Source: Bradyrhizobium sp. CCBAU 051011 (GTDB taxonomy: Bacteria; Pseudomonadota; Alphaproteobacteria; Rhizobiales; Xanthobacteraceae). From it: a stretch of DNA of 64,000 bases. Made by a program: the position numbers and the translations under genes. This document shows positions 8,840-18,081 of this stretch, piece by piece (position 1 is the first letter of the stretch; each line of letters begins with the position of its first letter). The DNA lies in assembly GCF_009930815.1 (NCBI RefSeq), contig NZ_CP022222.1, positions 2,460,501 to 2,524,500 of the forward strand, written 5' to 3'. The notes under the pieces were generated by a model. It saw nothing but the letters and a program-made list of their open reading frames with translations. It ran no database searches and was not told where the DNA came from.

Positions 8840-9208
8840 GTTCTCAACTATCCTTCGGCTGTCATCGCTCGGGTGGTCGGCCCTTGAGCGCGCCGGCCGT
8901 TCAAATTGCGTGGACGCTGGTTGTGTTTTCCAGGGTGTTCTGACGTAGCCGTTCTTGAGGATGCCATGGACGGAAGCCAAAATGCTACCGAAGGCGGCGC
9001 TGCTCAAAGAACAGCGGCGGCGGGATTGCGCCCGCCGCCATTGGGGGTCTTATAGAGGGCGAGTCCTGCACCGTCAACGCTTTCCGCCCGCCTTGGGGGC
9101 GGAAAAGGGGGCGTAAAGGGCGCGTAAGGTGCTGACGAGGTTGAATTTCCGGGGTGCCCCCGGTATTGGCTGACAGCCTTTTTCGGGGCGACAGGTATAA
9201 GGTGACGC
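8840..9208. other. Intergenic region upstream of rpsT
   Basis: This is a divergent gap of 369 bp between rpsT and a small membrane protein gene. A GC hairpin lies near 9010-9035 (GGCGGCGGG / CCCGCCGCC). It should contain promoters for both neighbours, but I cannot assign -35/-10 boxes with confidence. Confidence 0.4.
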
Positions 9209-9526
9209 ATGATCCGCGGTTTTTTCCGGCTTATTGGCCTCCTGCTCCTGGCCGGCGGATTCATTTTCATGGTTTATGACGGCGCCCGTTTTGTCGCCGA
9301 CCAGACCCTGCGGTTCACCCGGTTTGGCCAGTTCTGGAACGACGTCCATCAGTCCAGCCAGCTCGCGTTCCGGACCTGGCTGGAGGGCGTCTCGCCCTGG
9401 CTCTGGAACAGCGTCGTCAAGGCCCTGCTGGATCAGCCGGTGTTCGCCGTGCTGGGCGTGGTCGGAATTCTGCTCATGATCCTGTTCCGGCCCCGCAAGC
9501 CGCTGATCGGCTATTCGCGGGACTGA
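9209..9526 (+). CDS. Small conserved membrane protein of unknown function
   Basis: The product is 105 residues with a hydrophobic segment at about 5-24 ([20 protein letters not shown]) and another near 80-95 ([16 protein letters not shown]), ending in a basic tail. Between them is an amphipathic aromatic-rich stretch with several W and F. This is a two-pass inner-membrane topology. I do not recognise a named family. Coding is supported by length, normal composition and position between rpsT and msrA. Confidence 0.75.
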   Translation: MIRGFFRLIGLLLLAGGFIFMVYDGARFVADQTLRFTRFGQFWNDVHQSSQLAFRTWLEGVSPWLWNSVVKALLDQPVFAVLGVVGILLMILFRPRKPLIGYSRD

Positions 9527-9648
9527 CCGCGGCTCCTGTCCCAGGGGGGCGTAACAGGGCTGCGGCTTCAGGCGTAAAGACATATATAGAAGTCCAACCG
9601 GCCGACGCGCATCGTCGCGTCCGCCGATGTCCCGCCTGGAGGTATTCC

Positions 9649-10308
9649 ATGTTGTTCATGCGCAAGACCACCGCGTTGCCGAGCGCAGCCGAAGCGCTGC
9701 CGGGCCGTGCCGCCCCGATACCGACCGCGACCACGCACTTCGTCAACGGCCGCAAGCTGCAGCCGCCCTATCCTGCCGGCCTGGAGCAGGCGGTGTTTGG
9801 TCTCGGCTGTTTCTGGGGCGCGGAGCGCAAGTTCTGGGAACTCGGGGACGGCATTCATGCCACCGCCGTCGGCTATGCCGGCGGCCATACCCCCAATCCG
9901 ACCTATGAAGAGGTTTGCTCGGGCCGCACCGGCCATACCGAAGTGGTGCTGGTCGTGTTCGATCCGAAGAAGATCTCCTACGAGCAGCTCCTGAAGACGT
10001 TCTGGGAAAGTCACAACCCGACGCAGGGCATGCGCCAGGGCAACGATGTCGGCACCCAGTATCGTTCGGCGATCTACACGTTTGGCGATGCGCAGCGCCA
10101 GGCCGCCGACGCATCGAAGGCGATGTATCAGAAGGCGCTGGCCGCAAAGGGGCTCGGCACCATCACCACCGAGATCGCGCCGTCGGGCGAGTTCTATTTC
10201 GCCGAGGACTATCATCAGCAATATCTCGCCAAGAACCCGGCGGGCTATTGCGGGCTGGGCGGCACCGGCGTGTCGTGTCCGATCGGCGCCGGCGTGTCTG
10301 CCGCCTAA
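9649..10308 (+). CDS. msrA: Peptide methionine (S)-S-oxide reductase MsrA
   Basis: It repairs oxidised methionine using thioredoxin. The catalytic motif GCFWG places the reactive Cys at residue 54; [21 protein letters not shown] and the acidic substrate pocket residues follow. Resolving cysteines are at C201 (PAGYCGLGG) and C210 (GVSCP), the three-cysteine MsrA type. At 219 residues it matches the long proteobacterial form. There is no signal peptide, so it is cytoplasmic. Confidence 0.95.
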   Translation: MLFMRKTTALPSAAEALPGRAAPIPTATTHFVNGRKLQPPYPAGLEQAVFGLGCFWGAERKFWELGDGIHATAVGYAGGHTPNPTYEEVCSGRTGHTEVVLVVFDPKKISYEQLLKTFWESHNPTQGMRQGNDVGTQYRSAIYTFGDAQRQAADASKAMYQKALAAKGLGTITTEIAPSGEFYFAEDYHQQYLAKNPAGYCGLGGTGVSCPIGAGVSAA

Positions 10309-10310
10309 CC

Positions 10311-10425
10311 GTCATTGCGAACCAACAGGTCGCGCCGCGCGCCCGATGAGAGGCTCCGCGAAGCAATCCATCTCTCCGTTCAGGGATAGAATGGATTGCT
10401 TCGTCGCTTCGCTCCACGCAATGAC
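10311..10425. repeat. GTCAT...ATGAC palindromic element, family C (long form)
   Basis: The element begins 2 bp after the msrA stop codon and runs from GTCATTGCGA to CGCAATGAC. Inner arms GAAGCAATCCAT and ATGGATTGCTTC form a hairpin. It carries an extra block (GTCGCG...CGCCCGATGA) also present at 19197 and, in reverse orientation, at 54210. Confidence 0.8.
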
Positions 10426-10520
10426 GGATGGTCTCGCCTCCGGGCTATGCGAGTGCCGCGTGCAAAAAACCCTTTGTTAACCATACCCGGTGCAAAACTA
10501 GAGCTGTCTCGCTTTGAGGG

Positions 10521-11282
10521 ATGGCTCCGGTGCGGGTTGTACGCGCGTTTCGAATACCGATCACTGCGATCATCACTGCGCTCGCTTTGTCGGGCTGCAT
10601 GCGCACGATCGGGCCGGTCGCCGTCGCGCCGCAAGGCGATCTTGATTCCGTGGCTTATGGTTCGCCTGGCAGCCCGCCGCCGCAGGCGGTCGCGGCCGAT
10701 GCCGGCGGCGGTGCCATCGCAGCACTTCGTACCGCCTTCGCCTCCGCGCCACACGCGGCGCCGCCGCCCGTCGTCGTTGCCGCACCTGTCGCCTATGTCG
10801 AACCCATGCCGGCGCGATACGACGCGGCCTATCATCTCGATGCCGGCGACAAGCTGCGCGTCGTCGTCTACGGCCAGGAAGGTCTCACCAACACCTACGC
10901 GGTCAGCGCCGGCGGCTCGATCACGATGCCGTTGATCGGTTCGGTGCCGGCCCGCGGCCGCACCACGGCGGGGCTGGCGGCGGCGATCGCCGCAAAGCTG
11001 CGCGCCGGCTTCATCAGGGAGCCGTCGGTCGCCGTCGAGATCGAAGCCTATCGGCCGTTCTTCATTCTCGGCGAGGTCGCAGCGCCCGGCCAATATCCGT
11101 ACGTGCCCAACATGACGGTCGAGAGCGCGGTGGCGATTGCCGGCGGTTTCTCGCCGCGCGCCCGGCGCGACAGCGTCACCGTCACGCACACCGATGCGTC
11201 CGGTACGTCGCGCTTTGTCGTTCCGCCCGGCAGCCCGATCAGCCCAGGCGACACTGTGCTCGTTAGCGAACGCTGGTTCTAG
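10521..11282 (+). CDS. Polysaccharide export lipoprotein (Wza/KpsD-like, SLBB domain)
   Basis: This is a periplasmic or outer-membrane protein for export of capsule or exopolysaccharide. It has a lipoprotein signal peptide with lipobox ALSGC (Cys26), a proline-rich linker, a polysaccharide-export domain beginning YHLDAGDKLRVVVYGQEGL near residue 105, and an SLBB-type domain (ILGEVAAPGQYPYVPNMTV near 183). At 253 residues it is shorter than Wza and lacks the long C-terminal barrel helix, like other small alphaproteobacterial members. ATG 10521 has GAGGG directly adjacent; a GTG at 10530 is better spaced. No export or synthesis genes lie alongside. Confidence 0.9.
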   Translation: MAPVRVVRAFRIPITAIITALALSGCMRTIGPVAVAPQGDLDSVAYGSPGSPPPQAVAADAGGGAIAALRTAFASAPHAAPPPVVVAAPVAYVEPMPARYDAAYHLDAGDKLRVVVYGQEGLTNTYAVSAGGSITMPLIGSVPARGRTTAGLAAAIAAKLRAGFIREPSVAVEIEAYRPFFILGEVAAPGQYPYVPNMTVESAVAIAGGFSPRARRDSVTVTHTDASGTSRFVVPPGSPISPGDTVLVSERWF

Positions 11283-11290
11283 CGCGCAAA

Positions 11291-11320
11291 GCCGCATCGT
11301 CATTTTGATGCGGCTCTTTT
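11291..11320 (+). terminator. Rho-independent terminator after the export lipoprotein gene
   Basis: GCCGCATC and GATGCGGC pair around an 8-nt loop and are followed by TCTTTT, 8 bp after the stop codon. Confidence 0.88.
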
Positions 11321-11660
11321 ACCAAGCATTTGTGTCAGGCAAATGCCGCGCAATTGGCCAGGAAAATTCATCATTCATGTCGGACCGAGGTGGGCGCCGC
11401 GTTCTGCATCACGTTGCGGGCATCAATCCGAACGGAATAATCTAACTAGCAGTGGCAGACGCGCGGCTTCGCACGTGTCTGGACGCTCAATGGAACCCGT
11501 GCGGCGGTATCCGGCCGGGTTCGGTTGCGATGAATTGGCGCTATGCGCTGAATCCGTTCGAAACCATGTTCCATCTTGCGCTGCAGCGATGTAGAAACTC
11601 GTCGTTCAAAACGAGGCGCGCCGGTTTGTCGGTCGAGTGCCTGCAATCCGGAGTATGACC
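11321..11660. other. Intergenic region upstream of a Bug receptor gene
   Basis: I see no gene, strong promoter or repeat in these 340 bp, apart from the ribosome site GGAG just before ATG 11661. Confidence 0.4.
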
Positions 11661-12668
11661 ATGAACTATCACTTGCCGGTCAGCGTGGTGCGCGCGGCGA
11701 CTGCGGCAGCATTGCTTGCTTCCATCGCCGTGACGGCTTTGTGCGCCTCTTCGCACCAGGCTGCAGCGTCGGATCCCTATCCGAGCCGGCGCATCACCTT
11801 CGTCGTGCCCTATCCCGCGGGCGGCGCGACCGACGTCCTGGCCCGTTTGCTGGCCAACAAGCTGCAGGAGTCGTGGAAGACGGCGGTCGTCGTCGAGAAC
11901 AAGTCGGGCGGCGGCGGCGTGGTCGGCAACGACAACGTCGCCAAGGCGCAGCCTGATGGTCACACCGTGCTGGTCGGCATCACGCAGATCATTCAGGCGC
12001 CGAGCCTCGTGGCGAAGCTGCCCTACGATGTGTTCAAGGATCTCGCGCCTGTCACCCAGATCGCCTTGTCGACCATCGTTCTGGTGGTCCCCGAGCAGCA
12101 GCCGATCAAGTCCGTCAAGGAACTGATCGATTATGCCAAGGCGAACCCCGGCAAGCCTTACGGCACCTTCGGCAACGCCACGACGTCCCACCTCTACGGC
12201 GAATTGCTCAAGAAGACCGCCAATATCGACATGACCCATGTTCCCTATCGCGGCTCGGCTCCTCTCACGAACGACCTGCTCGCTAACACGGTTACCTCGG
12301 CGTTCCAGGACCTGACCACGGCGAGCGCGCAAATCAAGGCGGGCAAGCTCAGGGCGCTGGCGGTTGGCGGCGAGAAGCGCAGGACCGCGTTGCCCGACGT
12401 GCCGACGATGGGCGAACTCGGTTACCCCGGTTTTGAAATCGAAGGTTGGCTCGGCGTGTTCGTTCCTGCCGCGACGCCCAAGGAGATCGTGAAGAAGCTT
12501 TCGGACGAACTCGCCCGCATCATCGCCTCGCCGGAGGGCGTCGCCGGGATCGAGACGCTCAGCCTCGTGCCGGTGGGTGGATCGGCGGAAACGTTCGAGA
12601 AAGTCTTGCGCCGCGATTACCAGAAATGGGCCGATGTCGTGAAGGCAACCGGCGTCAAGGGCGAGTGA
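11661..12668 (+). CDS. Bug/TctC-family extracytoplasmic solute receptor
   Basis: This is a periplasmic binding protein of the tripartite tricarboxylate transport type, usually binding carboxylates. The signal peptide is hydrophobic from about residue 9 to 30 and probably cut after HQAAA. The mature part starts DPYPSRRITFVVPYPAGGATD, the family hallmark, followed by VVVENKSGGGGVVGNDNVAKA and HVPYRGSAP. Length is 335 residues. ATG 11661 was chosen because GGAG lies 7 nt upstream. No TctA or TctB membrane partners are adjacent, so it is an orphan receptor. Confidence 0.93.
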   Translation: MNYHLPVSVVRAATAAALLASIAVTALCASSHQAAASDPYPSRRITFVVPYPAGGATDVLARLLANKLQESWKTAVVVENKSGGGGVVGNDNVAKAQPDGHTVLVGITQIIQAPSLVAKLPYDVFKDLAPVTQIALSTIVLVVPEQQPIKSVKELIDYAKANPGKPYGTFGNATTSHLYGELLKKTANIDMTHVPYRGSAPLTNDLLANTVTSAFQDLTTASAQIKAGKLRALAVGGEKRRTALPDVPTMGELGYPGFEIEGWLGVFVPAATPKEIVKKLSDELARIIASPEGVAGIETLSLVPVGGSAETFEKVLRRDYQKWADVVKATGVKGE

Positions 12669-12685
12669 GGCGTTAGTTGCAGTTC

Positions 12686-12766
12686 GTCATTCCGGGATGG
12701 TCCGAAGGACCAGACCCGGAATCTCGAGATTCCGGGTTCGATGCTGACGCATCGCCCCGGAATGAC
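12686..12766. repeat. GTCAT...ATGAC palindromic element, family B
   Basis: The element runs from GTCATTCCGGG to CCGGAATGAC with internal hairpins (GGTCC/GGACC and GGAATCTCGAGATTCC). It lies between a Bug receptor gene and a convergent hydrolase gene. Related copies lie at 26248 and 61172. Confidence 0.8.
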
Positions 12767-12783
12767 GGCGGAGAGTAGACGCC

Positions 12784-13458
12784 TTACTTCTTCAAATGCT
12801 TGGCGAAAAACGCCAGGCTGCGCGGCCAAGCAATATCCGCGCTGGCCTTGTCGTAGCTGGCGCGCTCGTCGCAGTGAAAACCGTGCTGCGCGCCGGGATA
12901 GATGTGGACTTCGACCTCCGGCCGCTTGGCCTTGATGGTCTCGACATCGGTCAGCGGAATGCCGGCGTCCTTCTCACCGAAATGCAGCTGCGTCGGCACG
13001 TTGGGCTTGTCGTCGGCGAAGCGGACGACGGCGCCGCCGTAGTAGCCGACCGCGGCCGACAGGCCGGACAGCTTGGTCGCCGCGGCATAGGCGATGCTGC
13101 CGCCGAGGCAGAAGCCGATGATGCCGATCGGCCCGACATCCTTCACCGCATCGATCGCTGCCTGGGTATCGCGCAGCATCGCGTCCCAGTCGGGATTGGC
13201 GATGAACTTTCGCGCGGTCGCAATCTCGTCGGGTGAATAGCCGCACTGGAAGTTCGGCTGGGTGCGATCGAAGATCGACGGCGCAATCGCGACATAGCCT
13301 TCGGCTGCCAGCCGATCGCAGACCAAGCGGATGTGGTGATTGACGCCAAAGATCTCCTGAATCACCACGATGGCCGCTTTCGGCGCGCCAGCGGGATCGG
13401 CGCGATAGCCGCCGAGTTTGAAGCCGTCCGAAGCCGTCAGTTTGATATCCTGTCCCAC
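12784..13458 (-). CDS. Dienelactone hydrolase family protein
   Basis: This cytoplasmic alpha/beta hydrolase acts on lactones or esters. The catalytic triad is visible: Cys117 in GFCLGGS, Asp164 in EKDAGIP and His192 in AQHGFHCD. It also has the family motif QEIFGVNHHIR. At 224 residues it has the length of carboxymethylenebutenolidase. The substrate is unknown, since there are no chlorocatechol genes around it. Confidence 0.92.
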   Translation of the reverse strand: MGQDIKLTASDGFKLGGYRADPAGAPKAAIVVIQEIFGVNHHIRLVCDRLAAEGYVAIAPSIFDRTQPNFQCGYSPDEIATARKFIANPDWDAMLRDTQAAIDAVKDVGPIGIIGFCLGGSIAYAAATKLSGLSAAVGYYGGAVVRFADDKPNVPTQLHFGEKDAGIPLTDVETIKAKRPEVEVHIYPGAQHGFHCDERASYDKASADIAWPRSLAFFAKHLKK

Positions 13459-13523
13459 GGGTCATCCCTTTTTGTTTGGGTTGTTTGCACGAAGTCGATT
13501 GCGAGGGTCTGTTCGAGAGGCGG

Positions 13524-13868
13524 CTACTGCCACATCCAGTTGTGACCCCAGTCGCCCTTCCAGCCGGCCAGCCGACCTTTACGGAATTGCAGGAAGAGCC
13601 GGTCCTTCTTGTAGAACAGCCCGCTGCCGCCGATGTTGCGGAAGGCGAGGAAGATTTCCTCGCCGGGCCGGCCGCGAACATAATTGAGCGGGACGCCGAG
13701 CGCATGCGCGGCCTCATTGGCGTCCATGCCGAACGCCAGCGGTATGTTGTTCGACAGCATCTCGGTAAAAGGTGGCGGGTAGGGGCCGCCAATCGGCGGC
13801 AATTGTTGAGCCGCAGCTTGCGTGATGCTGCCTGCGATCAGGACAAGGGCGAGAGCGGTCGTCTTCAT
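13524..13868 (-). CDS. Secreted protein of unknown function
   Basis: The product has 114 residues with a clear Sec signal peptide, MKTTALALVLIAGSITQAAA, then a proline-rich start. The rest is a small globular domain with PLAFGMDANEAAHALGVPL and a tryptophan-rich end (WKGDWGHNWMWQ). It overlaps the stop of the upstream hydrolase by 4 bp, so the two are probably co-translated. No family is recognised. Confidence 0.75.
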   Translation of the reverse strand: MKTTALALVLIAGSITQAAAQQLPPIGGPYPPPFTEMLSNNIPLAFGMDANEAAHALGVPLNYVRGRPGEEIFLAFRNIGGSGLFYKKDRLFLQFRKGRLAGWKGDWGHNWMWQ

Positions 13869-14653
13869 GAGGCGGCTTTCTGTGCTGCCTTGGCATCGAG
13901 GCTGTCGAGGAACGGCAGCACTGCATCGATGAAGGCTTGCGGCTGGTCGATGTTGACGGCGTGGCCGGCGGCCGGGATCACCACCTTCTGCGCGCCGGGA
14001 ATTTTGGCTGCCATGTAGTCGGAGGCGGCGAGGAACGGCGTGTCGTCGGCGCCGACCACGATCAGCGAAGGCACCTTGATGTCAGGCAGGGATTCGATCA
14101 CACGGGCGTCGCGCTGGGTCAGCATGCCGCGCGCGGCGCGCGCAAGGCCCGTAGCATCGCGATGGGTGACGCTGGAGCGCTCGCGGCTGGCCGATTTCAG
14201 AACGTCCAGCCCCTCGCGCTCGAAGCGGTCGCCGGTGTCATGCGCGCGCTTGTTCCAGATCTCGCGGGCGTTGTCCTTCTTGAAGCCGGGGCCGGTGTCG
14301 ATGATCAGGAGCGCGCGAACGCGATCCGGATAGGCGCGGTAGAATGCCAGCGACATGTAGCCGCCCAGCGAGAGCCCGCCGACGATCGCCTTGTCGGCAC
14401 CTACGGCATCAAGCAGCGCCGCCATGTCGGCGACCGTCAGCGCTTCGCTGTAAGCTGCGGTATCCTCGGGGTAACCGGACTGGCCGTGGCCGCGCATGTC
14501 CCACAACACGAGCTTGTGATGCTTCGACAAGGCCGCGATCTGGCCCTGCCACATCCCACTTGTCGAGGAATAGCCGTGAGTCAGCAACAGCGGTGGGCCA
14601 GAGCCGTGGACCTCGTAGTAGATCTTGACGCCGTCGCGATCGATTATCGGCAT
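13865..14653 (-). CDS. Alpha/beta hydrolase
   Basis: The product has 262 residues with the oxyanion HG motif (LLLTHGYSSTSGMW) near residue 23 and nucleophile Ser95 in GGLSLGGY. Asp follows in VVGADDTPF and His in AAGHAVNI near the C-terminus. It resembles 3-oxoadipate enol-lactonase and haloperoxidase-type hydrolases, but there is no context to fix a substrate. It overlaps the downstream secreted-protein gene by 4 bp (ATGA). Confidence 0.9.
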   Translation of the reverse strand: MPIIDRDGVKIYYEVHGSGPPLLLTHGYSSTSGMWQGQIAALSKHHKLVLWDMRGHGQSGYPEDTAAYSEALTVADMAALLDAVGADKAIVGGLSLGGYMSLAFYRAYPDRVRALLIIDTGPGFKKDNAREIWNKRAHDTGDRFEREGLDVLKSASRERSSVTHRDATGLARAARGMLTQRDARVIESLPDIKVPSLIVVGADDTPFLAASDYMAAKIPGAQKVVIPAAGHAVNIDQPQAFIDAVLPFLDSLDAKAAQKAAS

Positions 14654-14989
14654 TGTCGATTTCCCAAAGCAAAATCATCGCAAATTCGGGCGCGGAGCCG
14701 TCATCGCCTGCTGCATCCTAGCGCGATTCATTCGGCAGTAGGAAATGCGGAAACGGAAGATGCGCCCGCCACGCGCGCGTGATTGACAAGCCCATGACAA
14801 GCCCTTGCCGCAGCGCACAAGCGACAGCTTGAAAAGCTTTATTCCTTTCGAACGATTCCAAACTGCATTGCCTCCGGGAAAGTTCGGTATCATTCTTCGC
14901 GCCGACCGGCATCGACCCGGTGGGTGCCGGCCAATACCCAAAGTGAGATGCCGCCGTAAGCGGCTTCATACACCGGAAGGGGAGCGAAC
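14654..14989. other. Divergent intergenic region upstream of the molybdenum hydroxylase operon
   Basis: These 336 bp separate the alpha/beta hydrolase from the oxidoreductase operon. A TTGACA lies at 14783-14788 without a convincing -10 box. I see no gene, and no other feature apart from GAAGGGGAG shortly before ATG 14990. Confidence 0.4.
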
Positions 14990-15481
14990 ATGCCTAATCT
15001 CAATATCAACGGACGGAATATGTCCGTCGAGGCGGCTGGCGATACGCCGCTGCTGTGGGTGATCCGCGAGCAATTGCAGATGACCGGTACGAAATTCGGC
15101 TGCGGCGCAGGTCTCTGCGGCGCCTGCACGGTTCACGTCAATGGCGAAGCCGTTCGCTCCTGCCAGACCCTGGTCAGCGAGATCGCCGGCAAGAAGATCA
15201 CCACCATCGAAGGTCTGTCCGCCAAGGGCGATCATCCCTTGCAGAAGGCCTGGATCGCCGAGCAGGTACCGCAATGCGGCTACTGCCAGTCCGGGCAAAT
15301 CATGCAGGCAGCGGCGCTGCTGTCCAAGAATTCCAATCCGACCAAGGATGAAGTGGTCGCGCATATGGACGGCAATCTGTGTCGTTGCATGACCTATTCG
15401 CGCATTCAAAAGGCGATCATGCGCGCCGCATCCGAAATGCGTACCGCCTCCAACGCCGGCACCGAGCGGAGGGCCACATGA
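14990..15481 (+). CDS. (2Fe-2S) subunit of a molybdenum hydroxylase (isoquinoline 1-oxidoreductase alpha type)
   Basis: It transfers electrons from the Mo-containing partner. The plant-ferredoxin-type cluster is ligated by C38, C43, C46 and C58 ([13 protein letters not shown]). The second cluster is ligated by C96 and C99 (QCGYCQSG) plus C131 and C133 (NLCRCMTY). Length is 163 residues. The stop codon overlaps the start of the large subunit (ATGA), so translation is coupled. Confidence 0.94.
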   Translation: MPNLNINGRNMSVEAAGDTPLLWVIREQLQMTGTKFGCGAGLCGACTVHVNGEAVRSCQTLVSEIAGKKITTIEGLSAKGDHPLQKAWIAEQVPQCGYCQSGQIMQAAALLSKNSNPTKDEVVAHMDGNLCRCMTYSRIQKAIMRAASEMRTASNAGTERRAT

Positions 15482-17760
15482 ATACGCACGTGAAAGTCGC
15501 CGGCAGCGCATCTGCCGATCTCAGCCGCCGCTCGTTCCTGGTCGGCTCGGCCGCCACAGGCCTCGTACTCGGTTATGCCGCGGTCCCCGGCATCGATCAG
15601 GCGCTCGCCGCACCCTCCAGCTTCGAACCTTCGGTCTGGTACTCGATCGCGCCCGACGGCATCGTCACCGTCACCTGCGGCAAGGCCGACATGGGCCAGC
15701 ACATCGCGTCCACCATGGCGCAGATCGTTTCCGAAGAACTCGGTTCGAACTGGAAGGACATGCGGGTGCAACTCGCCTCCAACGATCCGAAGTTCAACGA
15801 TCCCGTGCTGGGCGCGCAGATTACCGGCGGTAGCTGGAGCACGATGATGAACTTCGATGCGATGAGCCGCGCGGGCGCCGCGGGCCGGATCGCGTTGACG
15901 GAAGCAGCAAGCAGCATCATGGGCGTGCCGGCCGGCGAGCTGGTGGTGCGCAACTCCACCGTCGCGCACACGAAGTCGAAGAAGCAGATGAGCTTCGCCG
16001 ACATCGTCAAGAGCGGCAAGGTCACCAAGACCTTCACGCCGGACGAACTCAAGGCGATCAAGCTCAAGACGCCCGACCAATACACGATGATCGGCGTCTC
16101 GGTGCCGCAGCTCGATATTCCTCCAAAGGTCAACGGCACGGCCAAATACGGCATCGACGTCATGCTGCCGGGCATGGCCTACGGCAAGGTCATCACCCCG
16201 CCGGTGCGTTTCGGCGCCACGGTGAAATCGGTCGATGACAGTGCGGCCAAGAAGGTGCCGGGCTTTATCAAGGCCGTTACACTCGACGACAAGACCGGCA
16301 GCACGTCCGGCTGGGTGGTGGCGGTCGCCAATACCTATGCCAACGCCCGCAAGGCGGCCGATGCGCTGAAGATCACCTACGACAATGGCCCGAACGCCAA
16401 GCTGTCGAGCCAGTCGTTGATCGACGAGGCCAAGCGGCTGCAGGCGCTCGACGATTCCGGGCAGTTCTTCGTCAAGGACGGCGACACGGCGGCGGCCTTC
16501 GGGACCGCGGCCAAGGTGCTGGAAGCCGAATACACCACCAGCATCAACATCCATGCGCCGCTGGAGCCGATGAACGCGACCGCCGAGTTCAAGGGCGATA
16601 TCCTGCACATCTATTCCGGCAACCAGTTCGCGACGCGCTCTGGCGCGATCGCGGCCGGTGCTGCCGGGATCGATCCAAAATTCGTCGTGATGCACCAGAT
16701 GTGGCTGGGTGGCGGCTTCGGCCGGCGGCTCGATGCCGACATGATGGTGCCTGCCGTACAAGCGGCGAAGGCCGTCGGCAAGCCGGTCAAGGTGATCTAC
16801 TCGCGCGAAAACGACATGACCATGGACTATTCGCGTCCGCTGACCTTCCAGAAGGTCAAGGCGGGTCTCGACGGCGATGGCAAGCTGATTGCGCTCAATC
16901 ACGACGTGGTCTCGGCGTGGCCGACCGCGCGCTGGGGAATCCCCGATTTCCTGACGCCTTCGGTCGACAAGAAGGGGCCGCTGGACTCGTTCACCGTGAA
17001 TGGCGCGGACTTCTTCTATTCCGTGCCCAATCACAATGTGCGCGCGATCAAGAACGAGCTGGCGCACACCGCCACCCCGTCGGGTCAGTTGCGCTCGGTG
17101 GCGCCGGGGTGGACCTTCTGGGCGGTCGAAAGCATGATCGACGAACTCGCGCATGCGGCCGGCCAGGATCCCGCGCAGTACCGCATCGCGATGCTGGACG
17201 GCAAAGGCAAGAACGACGGTGGCGCGCAACGCCTGCGCAATACCCTGCTGGCGGCGATGGGCATGGCCGGTTACGGCACCACCAAGTTGCCGAAGGGCGA
17301 GGGCATGGGCATCGCCTGCGTCTCGTCGCAGGAGCGTGCAACCGCAAGCTGGACCGCCTGTGTGGCCCATGTTGCGGTGTCGCCGTCCGGCGAGGTCAAG
17401 GTCAAGAAACTGACCGTGGCGACCGACGTCGGCATGCAGGTGCATCCCGACAACATCCGTGCCCAGGTCGAGGGCGCGGCGCTGTGGGGCCTTTCGCTCG
17501 CCATGTATGAGAAGGCGACGTTGAAGGACGGCGGTATCGAGCAGACCAATTTCGATACCTACACGCCCTTGCGGATGAGCCAGACGCCGGAAGTGGCCGT
17601 CAACGTCATCGCCAATGGCGACAAGCCGACCGGCGTCGGCGAGCCGGCAGTGACGGTGGTCGCTCCGGCGCTCGGCAACGCCATCTTCAACGCCTGCGGC
17701 GCGCGCATCCGCTCGTTGCCGATCACGGCCGAAGCAGTGAAGGCAAGCATGAAGGCGTAA
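15478..17760 (+). CDS. Molybdopterin-binding subunit of an aldehyde/N-heterocycle oxidoreductase (IorB type)
   Basis: This is the catalytic Mo subunit that hydroxylates an aldehyde or N-heteroaromatic substrate. The 760 residues begin with a twin-arginine signal ([20 protein letters not shown]), so the folded complex is probably exported with its Fe-S partner. The Mo-binding GGGFGRR lies near residue 414, and GVGEP near 720 carries the presumed catalytic Glu. There is no FAD subunit, as in isoquinoline oxidoreductase, so the electron acceptor is probably a periplasmic cytochrome or the membrane chain. No cytochrome gene is adjacent. A strong terminator follows. Confidence 0.92.
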   Translation: MNTHVKVAGSASADLSRRSFLVGSAATGLVLGYAAVPGIDQALAAPSSFEPSVWYSIAPDGIVTVTCGKADMGQHIASTMAQIVSEELGSNWKDMRVQLASNDPKFNDPVLGAQITGGSWSTMMNFDAMSRAGAAGRIALTEAASSIMGVPAGELVVRNSTVAHTKSKKQMSFADIVKSGKVTKTFTPDELKAIKLKTPDQYTMIGVSVPQLDIPPKVNGTAKYGIDVMLPGMAYGKVITPPVRFGATVKSVDDSAAKKVPGFIKAVTLDDKTGSTSGWVVAVANTYANARKAADALKITYDNGPNAKLSSQSLIDEAKRLQALDDSGQFFVKDGDTAAAFGTAAKVLEAEYTTSINIHAPLEPMNATAEFKGDILHIYSGNQFATRSGAIAAGAAGIDPKFVVMHQMWLGGGFGRRLDADMMVPAVQAAKAVGKPVKVIYSRENDMTMDYSRPLTFQKVKAGLDGDGKLIALNHDVVSAWPTARWGIPDFLTPSVDKKGPLDSFTVNGADFFYSVPNHNVRAIKNELAHTATPSGQLRSVAPGWTFWAVESMIDELAHAAGQDPAQYRIAMLDGKGKNDGGAQRLRNTLLAAMGMAGYGTTKLPKGEGMGIACVSSQERATASWTACVAHVAVSPSGEVKVKKLTVATDVGMQVHPDNIRAQVEGAALWGLSLAMYEKATLKDGGIEQTNFDTYTPLRMSQTPEVAVNVIANGDKPTGVGEPAVTVVAPALGNAIFNACGARIRSLPITAEAVKASMKA

Positions 17761-17785
17761 GACGAGCGTCATCGGTCGATGAATG

Positions 17786-17820
17786 ATCCGCCGGGGGCAG
17801 GGCTTCCGGCGGATTTTTCT
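17786..17820 (+). terminator. Rho-independent terminator of the molybdenum hydroxylase operon
   Basis: Perfect 9-bp arms ATCCGCCGG and CCGGCGGAT surround an 11-nt loop and are followed by TTTTCT, 26 bp after the stop codon. Confidence 0.9.
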
Positions 17821-17832
17821 TTGCCCCTCTCA

Positions 17833-17920
17833 ATGCCCCGCGCATGCGGGGCATCCAGTACGCCGTGGCCATGCCGTCTCCGCGGCCGTCACACTGGATC
17901 ATCATCCGCTTTCGCGGATG
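17833..17920. repeat. Palindromic intergenic repeat (two hairpins)
   Basis: ATGCCCCGC / GCGGGGCAT at 17833-17854 and CATCCGC / GCGGATG at 17903-17920 form two hairpins in the 320-bp gap before the HD-GYP gene. The layout looks like a REP-type element, but it does not have the GTCAT...ATGAC ends of families A-C. Confidence 0.55.
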
Positions 17921-18081
17921 CTGACGGTCGCGGGACGTTGTGGGTGCAGCGCATCACGAACCAGATCGCTAAAACTTTAGCGTTCACGCTAGCCTATATT
18001 CACGATGCCTCTTAAGCCCCGAGGAACTCCTTATCCGCTAGCCTCGGTTGCACGTCATCACCGCTAGGGGTCTGGGGTTTC

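Noticed and set aside
15406..17772. 788-codon minus-strand frame opposite the molybdenum hydroxylase
   Set aside because: His/Arg/Asp-rich shadow of the Mo-subunit gene; no recognisable domain or start signal.
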